A stretch of DNA of 64,000 nucleotides from Dicaeum eximium (lineage: Eukaryota; Chordata; Aves; Passeriformes; Dicaeidae), in contig VWZP01002400.1 in the NCBI GenBank assembly GCA_013396995.1, positions 2,604,001-2,668,000 of the forward strand, written 5' to 3'. Every line of letters starts with the position of its first letter. Position 1 is the stretch's first letter. Below are positions 47,263 through 60,400 of the stretch, piece by piece. Under the pieces are notes generated by a model, which worked only from the letters and a program-made list of their open reading frames with translations, was not told where the DNA came from and made no database searches. The translations under genes and the position numbers were made by a program.

Positions 47263-48954
47263 AACATTGTGAATTTTGAAATTAGATTTGAAATTAACTT
47301 TCGTTGTGGGCTTTTTTCCCCCCATGCTATAGTCTTGCAAGAGAATCACCTTTAGGCTTTTGCTGAAATAGTTTGGCTTCTAAAGTACTGAGTAATAAAT
47401 TGTACATTCTAATGTTATTTCTTAATGGCTGCCACAAAATTTGTTGTGTATAGGTGAATAATTTTCTCATGACCTCTTTCAATTAAAAAGTTTGAAAACC
47501 AGTTTGACTGGCACAGCAAACCACCAGCACAGTTTGATTTTCTTATCCACCTAAAATCCCCATGTTCTACTTGAATATATATTTTCAAGAAAGTTAGAGG
47601 TGGTTGAAGACCAGGTGGGTTGAGGGAAAATGTGGGTGGGGGCGATTACTGGACGCTGTATCTGTTTTCTCTTCTCTTCTGTAGATTTTTAGATGATAAA
47701 TCTCATTTAATCTGAGAGCAAATCTTCTAGACTTGTGTGTGGGCAGTTGGCATCCAAGAGGTTACCAGCTAAGTGAGATTATCTGTTTTTTGGGGACGTG
47801 CATGTGCTGTGTGCTTAAGCTTAAGTAGCTACAGGTAGCTCAGGTGGAACCCATTCCAGGAAACAAATTTTGTGTCTGAGGAGGAACTTCTAGATGATTT
47901 TGAGAAAAATCTTGATGGAATAAGAATACACAAAGAGGTTACTTTTTTTAAAAAAAAAAGTTGGTCTTTCCTCTCAATATAAAACTCTTAGGAAAAGCAA
48001 ATAAGCAAAATCCTGTCTGGAACATTAGTGGAAACAAATGCTTGAAACAGTGACATAATTAGTGAAAATCAATTTCCAAGTGATATTTGGAGAGATTGAA
48101 GATTTCCTTGCTCAGATGCTCAGAGTGAGGCTGGACAAAGCATTCTCTGTCTTCAGCGGATTTGCAAGACTTGCACTGTCATCTGGACTGAGATGTAGCT
48201 TCCAATTCTCCTCAGCCAATTTGAATATTCTTTTTTTTGCCTAAATTAGTGTCTTAAAAAAATAAAAATCAAAAGCAGTCCTGCGTGTCCAGAAAAATGA
48301 AGCATAGAAAGATATCTGTTGGTCCTCCTTGTTTTACTAATACTATAACTTAAATTTTTCACTGACAAGATGTTGTTTTATATTTAGGCAGTTAAACCTT
48401 TTAATTTTAGAATTGGTAGGGAATTTTATTGTGTTATAAAGCTTTGTCTAGCTGCATATTTGCTGAGAGTTAAGATCCAAGTAGAAAAAGGTCACCAAAA
48501 CTTAAGTAATTCAAGGCTATCATCTCGTGCTTATAACCCCATAACATCTCAGGAAAGAAACTCATTATTGATTGTGCCTAAGGCTTAGGATAAAGTATGT
48601 CTCTGTATAGTTAATTGTACCCCAAGGTACTGCATCATTTCTGCTGTGGCAAGCTCAATTTAGTTTTGTGGAAGTATTACCCAGTAAGATTTGCAGATGG
48701 GGCTGATAGACATCCATTAATTAGGTGACCACAGGAAATGTGGAACTGTCCAGCTGGGAAATGGGACTTTGTAATGAATTATGTCTGGATGTGCCAGTAT
48801 TAATGGCACCTCAACATTTGTTGATATGTACTGAGGGAAGTAAATCAAAGGGCTGTTTAGATGGGTCCAGCTGAACCTGTGTTTTGCAATGCAGATGGGT
48901 GGTGAGTCCTTACTTCTGGATCAGATCCCAGTCTGTTTCAAGTCGTTGCAACAT
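47263..48954. other. AT-rich unique sequence, no gene recognised
   Basis: A 12-bp perfect palindrome CTTAAGCTTAAG lies at 47814-47825, and a T7A10 block at 47943-47959. No coding or repeat signal beyond this. Confidence 0.65.
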
Positions 48955-49012
48955 TAAGGTCACAGGAAGTCTGAGACTGAATCTGGGTTATTTATGTCCA
49001 GACATGTACCAG
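48955..49012 (-). mobile_element. Possible MIR-like SINE relic
   Basis: On the plus strand, AAGGTCACAGGAAGT (48956-48970), then GAGACTGAATCTGGG (48973-48987), parallels the reverse complement of the MIR core (AAGGTCACACAGCAAGT, then GAGCTGGGATTTGAACCCAGG). Weaker than the copies at 7.4 and 45.2 kb. Confidence 0.35.
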
Positions 49013-52000
49013 AGGTAGAAGACTAAAAACAGGGTTTGAAAATACAGTCTGTACCTTTCTTACTGCAGCAATAAACTGCTTAGCTCAGTAGCACCCAGTC
49101 CTCTGGGTGAGCTGTGCTCCGGGAAGGAGGCAGGGAGCTCTCCGTTTTGTAGGAGTGTCTCAGCTCCCAGTCTGGCAGTACTTATTTACCATGGGAATTG
49201 TTACCTTTAAGAACCATTTTAGCAACAAATTCACATTTCATCTGTTCTCCCTGTCAAGTGGTTTGAAATGAAATGCAGTGTACTGCGCACCAAAGCAATG
49301 TTAAAGTAGAGCTGTGACTTCTGAAACATGCGGCCTCCAAGGAGGTGCCAAAAATCTCCTTATACTTTAGATCTATTTCCCTAAAACCTTACTGTACCAC
49401 TTGATTACAGTGTACTGAGTGCTACTCTTACACAGTGCTGTTAATGTGACTGCTTTTCTAAATGTATCACTTTTCTTCAAATACTTCTTGCTTGTGAGTT
49501 CTGGTTTTCAGCAGAATTTACAGTCTAATAGTATAAAAAAGGTGGCATCAATTTCTGTAATTGTGTTTTTCTTGATGTATGTTTTGCTGTGGCACTGTGG
49601 CAAAGAGCTCATGCCCCTCTGACAGGGTTTCTACAGTGCTGTTGGCCTCTGATTAAAGTATTCTTTTAAAAATTAATGTGGGAAAACAAGGACTACTTTG
49701 AGCAAAGGACTTCATTGATTGTTTTTTAAGCATAATTAGAATTATAAAAATTAAAATAGAATAAATGTCTGTAGTAAGCATCTAAATTCTTCTTTGAAAT
49801 AAGTAATCTGTTGTAGCTCTCTCTTTCTGGAACAGAAAACTGATAAACTGGAGGTGTCTAACATTTTAGAACACTTTAGAAATTTTTCTTGTCAGTTTTC
49901 AAGTGTTCTGTGGAAATGTAAATTACTGTCTCTTGGTTTGCTCAAAATAAGTTATACAACAATAGACGTTGCCAAAAAAAATAGTTGCAGTTGTAGTAAA
50001 TGATTTTTGGTGTTACACCAAGTCTTCTTAAGCCAGTTAAATTATTTTTCGGACTCTCAGACTAATTAGTGCCATATCAAGTTATTTGGAAAAAAAGTGA
50101 ACCGGGTAGAATTTGCAGAACTGTGTTTTTGCTCAGTGGGTGGTTTCCATGGAAAGCCCACATTACTGCAGAAAAATCTTTTGTGGGTGTGGCAGCATGT
50201 GAAGAAAAATAAGACCATGTGAAAACAAATTCTCAGAATTATAGATTAAAGAAAAAAAAGTTTACTTTGCAAGTATCAGTTAAAAGCTCACAGTTTTAAT
50301 TCACCTAGCACACATAGGTGGAAAAACAATCTCTGACCAGAGCCAGATATTTTATTTGTCCAGGGCAACACCTACAGCTCATACATCATTTCACTGAACC
50401 GAGCAATTCATGGCCCATGTATTATTTTCCAGGATGATTAAGTAATAAGACAAGAACATGAAATAAGGAAGGAAATAAATTGGCAGTGTTTCTATAGCTA
50501 CAATTCTTATGGCTTAATTGTTTAATGGAAATGTGATGAGGTTGATACATTCCTAATTGGAGGAAACTACGAGCTGATAAGATAATGTAGCACTTCAGCT
50601 GGCTGGCTGATTGCTATGTTCAGTCCGTGTGTACAAAATTTTAGATTAGCCTATTGATTATCTAGTTGAAATGCCTACCATGTGGAACACTAAATTTGCC
50701 CAAGAAAAAAGTAAAAGAAACTTCAAAAGGCCCAATACAACTCTCACACAGTTATGTACTCATTGACACAGGGCATTCATTTTTTTAGGTGTACTTGGTT
50801 TAATGAGTCTGCTACTGCACATTTAACTTTTACTGTCTTTAAATTTCAAAGCTGTTATTCATTCTCCACTATTCCTGCATTTAAACAAATGCACCCACAC
50901 TTACAGACTGCGTAGATGTTAGAGATGAGTTTTTCAATGAAACAAGAAGGAAGCAAGTTCTAGCAGATCACGTAAAAAGAATGATTTATAACCTGTCTGT
51001 AACAACTTTGGAATTGGGTTTTATTAAAGAAATTTAGTGCTTATTATTCTAAGTATAGTTGGAAGACACTTTCTAAGACAGCAATGAAATAAAATGTGAA
51101 CGTTGCCTAAGTAGTCCCTAAAATAAATGATAAAGTGCGATGGGTTGCAGAATATAATGAGGGCAAGTACAAGTTCACCTTATCTAGTCATCATCTAGTG
51201 ACCAGCAGTGTCGAAAGCTGCTGCTGTCTCAGGAGTTCAGTGGCACGTGCCTGAAATCCGTTCAATGTTTGTCAGCACATCGGGGTGTTCCCAGAAACTA
51301 TTACACAACCAGCACCTGTTATTCATTCATAGGCCAAAAGGGTGTTGTGCCTCCTGTAGTATCTTGAGAGCCAATATCCGCTTTCATTCTTCCTGTCACG
51401 ATGTTTTTATCTGTGCAGGAGCTGTGAGTCCATCTGCTCCGTGTGCTGTGCTGTGTAGAACAGAGTACCTTATCCCTCCCATGCAACAATTGCAAGGGAT
51501 GCTGTAGGAAAACACAGAAATAAAAGCAATGGCAGACTTTGATAACTGGAAGTTTGTAAATGAAATATTTAATTTCAGCAGCTTCTTTTTATTTTAATGT
51601 AGCAAAGTTTGTTGGAGCAGAACAGGCTCATCATTATTTAAAAGCAACTTGCAACACAAACTGATTTTTCTTCATGCACTTTAAAGCACTTGCACAAGAT
51701 CTCTGTTTTGGGGAAAGGAGTTTTCAAAATATATTTAAAATTAAACTTACTAGAGCATAGGCATCTTTGAAATGGGAAAGCAAATGGCTTGCTAGATAAT
51801 CCATTTAAATCACAATTAAAGTAGATACCTATTGATCCACACTATGGCAGAAATTCCTGTTGGTTTCTGGAGGTTGCTTTGGCTGCACTCCCATTTGTAC
51901 CTGGGACTTTCTCCACCATTTCTTTCTAGGGCATAAAATCCAACAGGAGATGCATCTGCTTAGGGACAAGGTGACAGCTGTAAATAAGAACACAGTTATT

Positions 52001-54394
52001 GTTCAGAACTTCTATAACTCTAAGAGGATTCTCTTATACTCACCTAGGAGTGTAGAACATTCATTCAAAGTCAGCAGCAAGGGGTCTGACAAACAAATTG
52101 TTTTTTATTTTTAATTTAGCAGAATTATCAAACACACAGTGTAAATTATGCTTTTTGCTAACTAACAGGCTTGTGGCACGTTCAGGAAATGTATCTACAT
52201 GAGAGGTGTCTGGTTGTAACGATGCCTCAGGGGACAGAAGGAGACATTTTAGAATTTCTGTGAGAAAACAAAATACTCGGAGGGGAGTGGGAGGAACAAC
52301 ATTGTCCCAGCACACTCATTGGTGGTGGCACACTTTGTGCTAGCCCTTTTTTGGTTACACTTTATGAAATATATGACTCAGCATTAAAGATATATTTTAA
52401 AAGCTAGCCTTTAGCTGTGTCAGAGAGCATTTACAGTTGCAGATCTTTTAACTGAAGCTGTTAAGTAAAATATGTTAAATAAATGAATTGATGCTTGTTT
52501 TTGAAAAAGCAGATCAAATGAGAGGTAACCTATTATATTTAAAATATGTTATGGAGTTTTTTGACAAAATGTCATAAAATAAATATGTATTGTGCTCATT
52601 GAAACTTCTGAATTCTGGAAATTTAATTACATACTCATTCTTACAGTCACACAATCTCTCCTACAGATCTGTGAAATAGAAAAAATTCTGAAACCCATCC
52701 ACCAGCATGTTTGTCTGTCTCCAACAGTATCAAATAATATATTTTGTGGTGACTTCATTCCACAGGTTCCCTTCAGTCATATATTCCTTTAGTCTTTGTA
52801 TATTGGACACTTTATTGTCACTCACTGCAGCTCAGAGCAAATATTTGCAAGCTTCAGAATGAATTGTGCCTCATAACTGAGGGTTTAACTACAGCTCTCA
52901 GTGTGAGGTTGCCAGAGCTGTGGGTCAGACGCAGGTTTTGCCAAGTGATGGTTCCAGCACTTGCTGAAGCCATGGAAAATGTGGCCTACACCAAAAACCT
53001 GGAGATATGACACGATTGGTCTCCTTATATCATTAACTCAGGACTCCGGTTCTTGTAGTTTAAATATCATTCTTTCTGCCTTTTAGATTCCATGGGGTGT
53101 CACAAATAGTCCTGTACATGGAACCTGAATGACTTTGGCTTTTGACAGAATTCAGGCTACATAACATGTACAGAAAGAAGCATTAATTGTATAGATGTGA
53201 TTTAATAATGTTCATTGAGGCTTAGAGCAAACCCAAGAGGCTTTTTCTGTACTAGACATAATGTAACTACAACAGGAATAATTTCAGCAAACCATTTGAA
53301 AGCAATTATTTTTATAACTCTGCTTTGTCCCATAGGAAAAAAAGAAATCAATTATGCAGTTCCCATCTGAGTTGCTTTTAATATTTAGTCAACAGTTGGA
53401 TATATAGCTATGAACAGATGATACATGGGGTTTTTCCATATCTCTAAATATTGTATTTAATTTCTTTCTATAAAATTTAAATTCTAATAGGAAATTTTGC
53501 CCTAGGAAGTAGATGTACATCCAGCACAGTAGGTGATGGCACAAAGTTTAGGATATTTTTCCCCAGATTTATGGGTTGATATCTTAAAGTTGGGTCATAA
53601 TATGCCTTGTGAAATCTTTTGGCTGCCCAAAAGGTCTGTCTCCTCCTTGCCACCTGTACATACAAGTTCATTAATCTGGAAGATGACAGATATTCAATGT
53701 AATATGCTCTTTGAACCTGCTCACCTGTAGTCATAATACATACACAAAAAGCAGGTGCTCTTTGCCTTTAATGTATTGTCAAAAGCCAGAGGGGGAAATA
53801 GTGTATTCTATAGGAAAAAAAAAAATTATAGCAGCACAGATTTTCAGTAGCTTGACTGCATTCTGGGAATGGTAAGGAATGGTTCCTTATACAATGCAGT
53901 GTTTGAGATGTGTGTTCTTCAATATTTCTCCGCTAACCCTCAGATGTGCACCTGTATTGCTAATTTAGTTGTGATTTCTTAGACAAGTATGGTGCAGGTC
54001 ACTGAGATTGCCCTCCTGCCCTCAGACAAAGATGTGTAGTTCTTGTATCAAAGTGCTATCCTAGAATGGCAGTGCCACAGAGAAGAACAAAATTAAGGAA
54101 GGCAGAAATCTATTTGACCCACTGACAGACAGCCACATTCACAGAGAATATCAGGAGAGACATAATAATTATGTTATTACCAGTGGGAGTAGAGCTTTTG
54201 TGGCAGATAGGATCCTATTGTAATCCTTCCTTAAGTTTTTATACATAGCCAAATAATTTTCACTGAGAGTTCTGATAAGTAAAAGTAGGAAGTAATTAAA
54301 CCTCTTCTCCTTTTGCCTTCAGCTTAAACACTGATATTTTATTTCTCAGGTGGTACTTTACTGTAGAGAAGTATGTTTGACTCACTACCTCAAT
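49013..54394. other. AT-rich unique sequence, no gene recognised
   Basis: Frames reach 99 codons (plus 51208-51507) without recognisable features. The stretch 50480-50700 has repeated TAAT, GATAAGATAA and TAATTG cores and reads like a conserved enhancer, but that cannot be shown without alignment. Confidence 0.6.
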
Positions 54395-54420
54395 ACACAC
54401 ACACACACACGCACACACAC
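54395..54420. repeat. Interrupted (AC)n microsatellite
   Basis: Thirteen dinucleotide units with a single interruption (GC at 54411-54412). Confidence 0.93.
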
Positions 54421-57400
54421 ATTCTTTGTAAATGTTACAGTAACAGTAATGGAGGGTTTCCTGATTCTGTCACTAAGGTTACCAGCTTTGTCTAGGAGTA
54501 AATTACAGTGAACTTACATTGCTCCTATTAATAGGTCTGGTTGCAATTCTGTGATATGGTCTCCTGAGCTGTGACCTTGGTGCTTCACAATACATTTCCC
54601 TGCTGAAGAAGTAGAATAACCTGGCTGGTTTCATTTGAGCTGGACTCACTAAAGTACTGTGTTCTTAAGTATCATAAAGGCACTTGGCATTTCTGGTGGG
54701 GAGCAAAAAATTCCGGAGTGGAAGGCCTGCTGGAGGTGCTTTGGTTCTGTTTAAGTACTGAATTACAGAATGCTGCAAGAACACTTCAGTAGAGGCATCT
54801 CTGAGTAGTATGTAATTTGGCTTTAAATATCAAATTCATCAAGCTTTCAAACCCCTAAATAATATTCCTTTCAAAATTGGGACCTTGCTAAATCCACAGA
54901 AGTAAATTTAGGAGCTAAGCTGTAATTGCATCTGAGCAGCCCACGGCTAGAAAAAGATTTTTAAGGAGTGCTTTGTATGAGAAGCCTATTAAAGGGGAGC
55001 CTAAGCAGTTTATCTGATTGTGGCTAATGCAGAATAAACAAGCGAAGGTGGTGTTGGAAGTGCTGCTGTGCCTGAGCGCGAGGAGGAAAAGAACCTTATA
55101 CTGATTTATGTGCAACTATGCATGCTTTGTATTCACAGCTGGCTGAAAAATAGAAGGAATTTGAAATAGACTTGATGCAATTTTCATGCTGCTAACATAT
55201 GATACCTTTTTAGCCAGCAGATAGGGGACAGTTGGAAGGTGTTTTCAGTTTCTGATGGCACAGCTTCTGCAGGCAGTCAGCAGCTGGCTGCTTATTTCTG
55301 CAAGCACCTGTGATGCACAGATGAAGGGTCAGCACTTTCCAGCTAAGATAGTGCACATCTGGATTAGAAGTGATTGCAGACATGGAAATATTATAATCTA
55401 AAGAAATGGAAGGAAAAGAAGTGTTTGAATGTGTGATTCTTGAGTGTGATATTGCTGAGTAAGGCTGCACTGCTGGGAAGGAAGTTGCTTGATGAGTACA
55501 GTTGGAAAGGGTGGATAAGAACACCTGATTTCTCTATGTGTCATGGGGTGCAGGGCTGGGATCTGCAGCTGCTGCCAGCCATAAGTAACATATAATAAAT
55601 TCAGAGCACCACCTTCCCCTTCCCTAGCACCAGCCATGGCTGGCTGTTGTCAGTACTGGGGAAATGCAGGTTTGGGAATCCCTGAGACAATCAATATCCA
55701 ACCATGGCTCTGTGTGTTCTCTGGAAGAAAACAAACAAACAAAAACAACCGGCACTACCAGATTTTTTTCCCATGGTTCATGCTTTTTAATGTCTTTTCT
55801 TCTGTTGGGGCTTTTCTCCTTGAATTCCTGCTTTTTTCCTGATGTTCTCAGTTTAAACACACCACTCCTGTGTGTGGAGTTGGTTGCTTGGGAAGCTGTG
55901 CTTTTCTCTCTCCCAGTTAGCTCTTGCTCTGGTGTTGCCATGCAGCTCTATCTTTAGTGGTAGCATCTATTATTTTCTTTATCTCACTCCATAAAGAAGC
56001 TTAATTGTTTTGTTTCAGGCTGTTTATTTAGCCTGACTGATGAGCATACCAAGCACGCTGCAGCCTCAAGGCTGTGATTGCCCACAGATGAAAGGCGCTC
56101 AGGGTGCCCCCAGTGCTTTCAGAAGAGCTTGTTTTGGTGGCTGCACACTGGTGCTGCTCAGCAGGGACATGTGGAGCACTCCTGCACCATGAAGGGGCTT
56201 GGCAGACCCCCCCGTGTCCCCCAAACCACAGTGCTTGGGAGGAATTCCGCTGCATCAACCAGCCGGGATTCCAGGGGCTGGTAAAGCCCAAAACAATCCC
56301 TGTCTTTCGGTGCTCATGTTTTGTGCTGCTCCTACAGATAAACAGGGATGGCTGTAGCATCCCATCATACAACCTGTCAAAATCACAATAGAAACAACTT
56401 CCTGCACTTGTTATAACTGGAAATAAACTGCATTACAGATAAATTGTATTGCTTTTTGTGTTGCCCATAAGGTTTTTTTTTTTGTGATTTCTATGATCCC
56501 TTCCATAATACTTCAGATGTAGTAACATGGATGTAGGTAACTTTACATTTGGACAAAAATACCAGGGGCGTGTCCTACTAGGAAAAGAAAAAAATATGTC
56601 ATATTTCTAGTCCAGATTTTCTGTTGGGGCTAAAACAAATTGGAGAGCTCAGCCAAAATTAAAACATGCCTGTGAAACTCTAACTTCAGTGGAGCTGTCT
56701 AGAATAGTTTGGGGTTTTAAAAAATCCTAACCAAACAACAAACAAAAACCCCAACCAAACATGGGGGACGAAAATAAAGCAAACCTGCCTGGAAAGCACT
56801 CTGAGCAGCATTGTTGGAAGGAGGCTGAAAACAATGAGGAATTTTCTTAGCCTGTAAACTCATAACTCAGTTTAGAGGTTTCGATAAAGCTATTTGCAAA
56901 ACTGGTAATTTTTTTTTTCCTAGAAAGAAATTGATTTTTAATCTGGCAAGAGCATTTTGTAGGTGGTAGTGATTTAAAATGGATAATAATGCCAGGAATA
57001 AGGGAAGAAAAGATTGCAAATAGCTCAGATAAGTCAAATGTATCAAAAAGCCCCATTCATTTATTTTCCTGCCAGGTACATGAGAAGCATTAATGTGGGA
57101 AATCATTTTTCCTTCTTTTTTTCAACTAGATATATTAAAAAGCCTTATGTTGGAAAAATAGAACCTGTAAGGAATTAAACAGAACAGAATGTGGAATATA
57201 GAAAATATATGCAGGAAATTATCACCAAAATTGTGAAACATCACAGTAATATCCTAAATATCTGGGTAGAAGTAAACAATACCTAGAATTTTAGCTGAGA
57301 AATGGGTTACTTAAGAAAATTCAGGTTAGCCTAAACATTTTTGTATTATTTTTCTGAACTTGTCTATCAGAAGAATCATCCAATGCCATGCAATACCCTC

Positions 57401-60400
57401 TTTCTGACTTTTTTTTTTTTAAATAGTAAAAATGTGTGTGGCCACATTTGAGTTGTAGAATGAGCCAGCTGCAATTATTTGAGGACTGTAAGTGCAGTCT
57501 TATGTTTCAATCGAAGGTTAGTGCAAATATTCTAAATGGGATTTCAAGAAAGGAAAAGGGGATAATGAGAAACTGACTCCTTCCTCTCATGGAACGGTGT
57601 ATTTTCTGCTCCTGATGGAAACCTGCAGACTCAGCAGCAGCACATACTTTTTGAAATTGTGGATGGAGCCAGTCTAAATTTGGGATATGCAAAGTTTATT
57701 CACCAGCACTTTTTCTTCTAGATAGATATGCAGTATGTCTATGTATTTACCTCTGTGTAAGGATGTAGCTCAGGGATGGAAATTCCAGCTCTGATATCAG
57801 AAATGATACTACAAAACTTCTTTTTTCTAATGCAGTATAAATGGCTTAGCCTTTTCAAAACAAATCATTAAATCTTTTCTGGATTTCATGGCATGGTTAT
57901 TTTTATTCTCTTCCTTCCTTTCTGCCATCTGTCTATAAACCTATTGATTGTCCCAGTATTCTCTGGTTTTGCTGCTGATGCAGTGTATCAGTTTCCTTTT
58001 TATTACAGGGACTTTTCCCCCCTGATCTTTGGAGGACATTTATGTAAACTGAAACAAAGCTTAGTTGAATGGTGATGTAAGCAAGGGGAAAAAACTGCAT
58101 TGATCCAACATTGACTATACTCAAGAGGAATAAATCACACCTCAGAAAAAAGGGATGGGGTCAATAGTTTTGAACCATTTGTTCATTTCATATGATTTTC
58201 ATATATTAAGGTGTGGTTAATTTTTTTCCCCTATGTTATTATTGTACCAGAAATGCTCTTGACAAGCTTAAAAGAATTTTGTCAAAGGCCTGTTGAGTAT
58301 TTTTAGAGAGATTCTTTGAATATTTTATTTTACAGTTTTAGGTAGTTAACCTTCTGGATAGGTTGTACAGCTCCTATCAGACTGATTAAAAAGATATGAT
58401 GGGTCAAGCTCTTCCTGTCTTAAATAGTCTTACAGTTCTATAGACATGGAATTGAAGCAATTAGTTTTTGTGAGGCTGATTTCCAGATTCCCTTTAAAGT
58501 TACTTAGCAAGCTGTGTTCGTTGAAGACCGCAGCAAATAGGGGTTGGTCCTAAAAGTCAAGGTTCAAATCAGAATGGAGGTAATAAATCAAGTCTCTGAA
58601 AGGCAAAGCTGTGTTCAATATATTTATCCTTATAAAGACTGCATAGAAATTAAACTGTGTCACTCTAGAAAATTAGTCTATAAATATTTTTGTTGCTTCA
58701 TGAAACTCCCCTTGCTTAAGTGGAATGTATCTTTCTGAAGATTTTGTATGTTTTGCTTATGCAAATTTTACATAAAGGCAGTGTTCTTGTATGTTTTCAT
58801 ATCTATCTTTTTTTCTGGTTCCTTAAAAAGATAAACAATTGATATTTTCTGGAAATTCCACTCTCTTGGGTTTTCCTGCCAGCAGAGGTGTGCTAATGAC
58901 AAGCAGTAAGAGTTGGCTTGGAATTGAGTTTCCAGTGCTTATTTCTCAGGGTTTTCTGTAAAAGAGTCTTAAAGTACGAAGTTATAAGATAATATCAAAT
59001 TATTTTTGGTGCAGTTGTTTTTTATTAACAGAATTCCATTTTCTGACTTTCCCTCATCTCATTTTTAATATATTAGCTCAAAATCATATTTGTTTCTCTC
59101 AGACAACACTGGAATATAATTATGATTTCAAGCATAGTCCTGTTTTGCATGCTGATTTTTCCTTTTTTTTTCTTTCAAATAAAGTGAATGATGTAGTGTA
59201 CTTGAGAGAGATTAAAATGAAAGATTTGCTGCTTTTGGAATTTTGTTGTCATTGAACAAAACTCCTGCATACCTCTTAATCATGAGGAGATGCTGTTTAT
59301 TCAGATTTGGATGTAAGTCCATGTGAAATTCTCATGTCAATAAAAGCAAAATTGTTTAATAGTTCCAGCATAAAGTAATTTCTAATCCAAATTAAATGCT
59401 CTTGAAAAAGCAGAACTCAATTTCAAATTCTGAAACTTGGAAGCAGCAGAGCAGAGTGCACAAGTGCTAATTTTTTAATTCTTATTGATTTCGTGTTTGG
59501 GATTGGTTTTCTTCAAATTTATGATTTGTGCTATTCTTCAGAAGTATTGGAAATTTCTGAAAATTGTTAGATTTCTGGATTTCTAGATAACAGCTTGATA
59601 TTTTTAAGAATCCTGGTATAACATTGGAAGGATCTTCTGGTTATTTGATTGAATTTTGCTGTTTTAAGTAAACTGTGCGCTATTATCCCTTTTCTAAACC
59701 TTGAGGAAATAACACCAATGATTATGTAGACATCTTTCATTTTAGAGCCAGTCTTTGGTTAACTTCAATTATTAATCGTTCCTCCTGAAAAGTGGCCTCA
59801 CTCCCTTCCATTTTTCCTCTACTTCGCTTCCAGGACAAGAAAAAACTGGTCACCAGACCTAATCCTGTCTTTTGTTTGTGGTGAATTATCACCCTGAGTG
59901 GATGGGAGCTTTGGTTTTTTTCCTGAACTAGTCTAGAATGTCAAATGCAGTCATTGATGCAGAGCTGTGCGGGAAATGAGGGTAAAAGGAATGGATTATG
60001 ATAAGATTGTACAAAGCTATCTAAATCTATTCCAAGCCTCAATGAATAAAGCAAGTGTGAAAGATAACTCTGAGAACACTAAACATGCTGAATACTAGGA
60101 AATTTTGACAAACATAATTCAAATTTATATTTCAAGTTCCCTGTTGAGGGAGAAATGACAGAGCATGCTGTCTTGTTGAGGAGCATGAGGAACACTGAAG
60201 TCTCATTCTTGTTTCTCTAAATTTTCCTGTGCCTCTGAAAGGAGGAAGTCCAAAGTACCAGCAATCAAATGAATGTTGAACTTTGCTAGCAAGGTAGATT
60301 TGATGTCTTCCATGAAGAGATATCTCATTTGGCTGGAAAATAATACCCTATCTCCAATTTCTTGTCTACTGTGTTGGTTTGTTGGTGTCGAGGTGCTGTT

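Noticed and set aside
54565..54590. GAGCTGTGACCTTGGTGC, similar to the MIR core
   Set aside because: Only one short block matches and neither flank continues the family's pattern. Weaker than the listed candidates.
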